Part shown: positions 24,054 to 24,808 of the stretch, piece after piece
Numbering within the stretch: position 1 is the first letter of the stretch
Layout of the letters: every line of letters begins with the position of its first letter
Source: Candidatus Pelagibacter sp.
GTDB lineage: Bacteria > Pseudomonadota > Alphaproteobacteria > Pelagibacterales > Pelagibacteraceae
Assembly: GCA_028408795.1 (NCBI GenBank)
Contig: JAOOLP010000012.1
Span: forward strand, 1-24,808
Direction: 5' to 3'
Length of the DNA stretch: 24,808 nucleotides
Notes under the pieces: generated by a model
Databases searched by the model: none
Told to the model about the DNA's origin: nothing
The model's input: the letters and a program-made list of their open reading frames with translations, nothing else
Translations under genes and position numbers: made by a program

Positions 24054-24808
24054 TGGAAAAAAAAGCTACATTCTTTTTTTTTGGATTTGGTCAAAGCGCT
24101 AGATATTTTTTAAGAGAACTTTCTAAATCAAAAAAAAAATTTAATTTTTTTTCCACAAACACTTCTAAAACTCGCAATATTTACTTTAACAAAAAAAAAT
24201 ACAAGTCATTTAAATTCAAGGATGATAATTACGACAAAAGCTTAATTCAATCTTTAGCAAAATCTGAATACATTTTAGTTTCAATTCCACCACAAGGAAA
24301 AAATGATGTAGTCCTTAAAAAATTTAGTAAAAATTTAAAGAGTCTAAAATTTAAGAAGTTGATATATTTATCAGCAACAAGCGTATATGGAAATCATAAT
24401 GGAAATTGGGTTTATGAAAATTCAAAATTAAAAGGAAAGACTAAATTGGGCACAAGAAGAATAGCAGCTGAAAACAAGTGGAAAAGTTTTAGAGATAAAT
24501 TCCACCATGATATTAATATTCTTAGAGTGTCCGGTATTTATTCAAAGGAAAGTAACGTTATCAAAAAGATCAAAAAGAAAAAAATTTATGTGAAGGAGCA
24601 AAAATTTTTTTCTAGAATTAGAGTCGAAGATTTAGCTATAATTATAAAAAAAATATTTTTTTCTCAAAAAAAATCAATGATACTTAACGCATCTGATGAT
24701 AAACCAGCTACCAATAAAGAAGTAGCTTTTTTTGTAGCAAAGCTTCTAAAAATTAAGCATCTAAAGCCTGTATCCATCCTAAATTTTAAAAATAAAATGA
24801 TTAAAGAA
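24053..24808 (+). CDS. SDR-family NAD(P)-dependent oxidoreductase (YeeZ-like), partial
   Basis: 252 codons are visible and the frame is still open at the window's right edge. The start MEKKATFFFFGFGQSARYF has a Rossmann-type glycine motif, followed by YILVSIPPQG and YLSATSVYGNHNGNWVYENS, which is the pattern of atypical extended SDR proteins such as E. coli YeeZ. The usual catalytic YxxxK is not present after that motif (GTRRIAAENKW instead), as in other YeeZ-like proteins, so a standard dehydrogenase reaction is doubtful. Substrate is unknown. The start shares its A with the gltB stop (TAATG), so it is the third member of the gltD-gltB unit. The protein is Lys- and Phe-rich with long A and T runs. 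Confidence 0.8.
   Translation, partial: MEKKATFFFFGFGQSARYFLRELSKSKKKFNFFSTNTSKTRNIYFNKKKYKSFKFKDDNYDKSLIQSLAKSEYILVSIPPQGKNDVVLKKFSKNLKSLKFKKLIYLSATSVYGNHNGNWVYENSKLKGKTKLGTRRIAAENKWKSFRDKFHHDINILRVSGIYSKESNVIKKIKKKKIYVKEQKFFSRIRVEDLAIIIKKIFFSQKKSMILNASDDKPATNKEVAFFVAKLLKIKHLKPVSILNFKNKMIKE

Noticed and set aside
24060..24200. Long A and T runs in the SDR gene as programmed frameshift sites
   Set aside because: The reading frame continues intact through all runs and the same protein family is recognisable on both sides, so no slippage needs to be invoked.
1..24808. CRISPR arrays, insertion sequences, phage genes, toxin-antitoxin pairs or defence systems
   Set aside because: No regularly spaced repeats, transposase, integrase, nuclease or defence-type domain is seen; every long frame is assigned to a metabolic, transport or information gene.

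Overview
The window looks like a piece of a streamlined, very AT-rich marine alphaproteobacterial genome, most likely SAR11 (Pelagibacterales). This is inferred from base composition, intergenic gaps of mostly 0 to 30 bases, repeated ATGA/TAATG stop-start overlaps, and gene content: a FdxA-CarD cluster, a TAXI-type TRAP transporter, an AceE-type pyruvate dehydrogenase and a gltD-gltB order. I ran no database search. No phage, insertion sequence, CRISPR array or obvious transferred island is visible, so this appears to be core genome.

Layout. 1-170: a tiny Lys/Arg/Ala peptide gene with a strong ribosome binding site and its own terminator. 168-4028 (minus): a four-gene operon, Suv3-like RNA helicase > TerB-like protein > seven-iron ferredoxin FdxA > CarD-family RNA polymerase-binding regulator, driven by a near-consensus promoter at 4088-4116. 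4199-8904 (plus): a class I/II aminotransferase, then a TAXI TRAP solute receptor, a strong hairpin terminator or attenuator, and the fused TRAP permease. 8901-14455 (minus): a pyruvate dehydrogenase operon, E1 > E2 > EamA/DMT exporter > PaaI-like thioesterase. 14703-16915 (minus): acetyl-CoA acetyltransferase > a 44-residue membrane protein > a histone deacetylase-family amidohydrolase. 16976-17052: tRNA-Arg(ACG). 17191-17949 (minus): UppP. 18117-24808 (plus): glutamate synthase gltD-gltB followed by an SDR-family oxidoreductase cut by the window edge.

The genes cover central carbon and nitrogen supply: pyruvate to acetyl-CoA, acetyl-CoA condensation, periplasmic capture of an organic acid or amino acid-like solute, transamination and ammonium assimilation through GOGAT. 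The transcription regulator and the RNA helicase sit together at the left.

The points most worth a second look are: a lipoyl domain fused to the N-terminus of the homodimeric-type E1 of pyruvate dehydrogenase; the 23-residue peptide made only of Lys, Arg and Ala after Met; an array of four TGCA half-sites in two dyads, one with NtrC-like spacing, between uppP and gltD; an uncatalogued-looking 44-residue membrane protein coupled to the thiolase gene; and a TerB-like protein where related bacteria usually carry an S4 RNA-binding gene.
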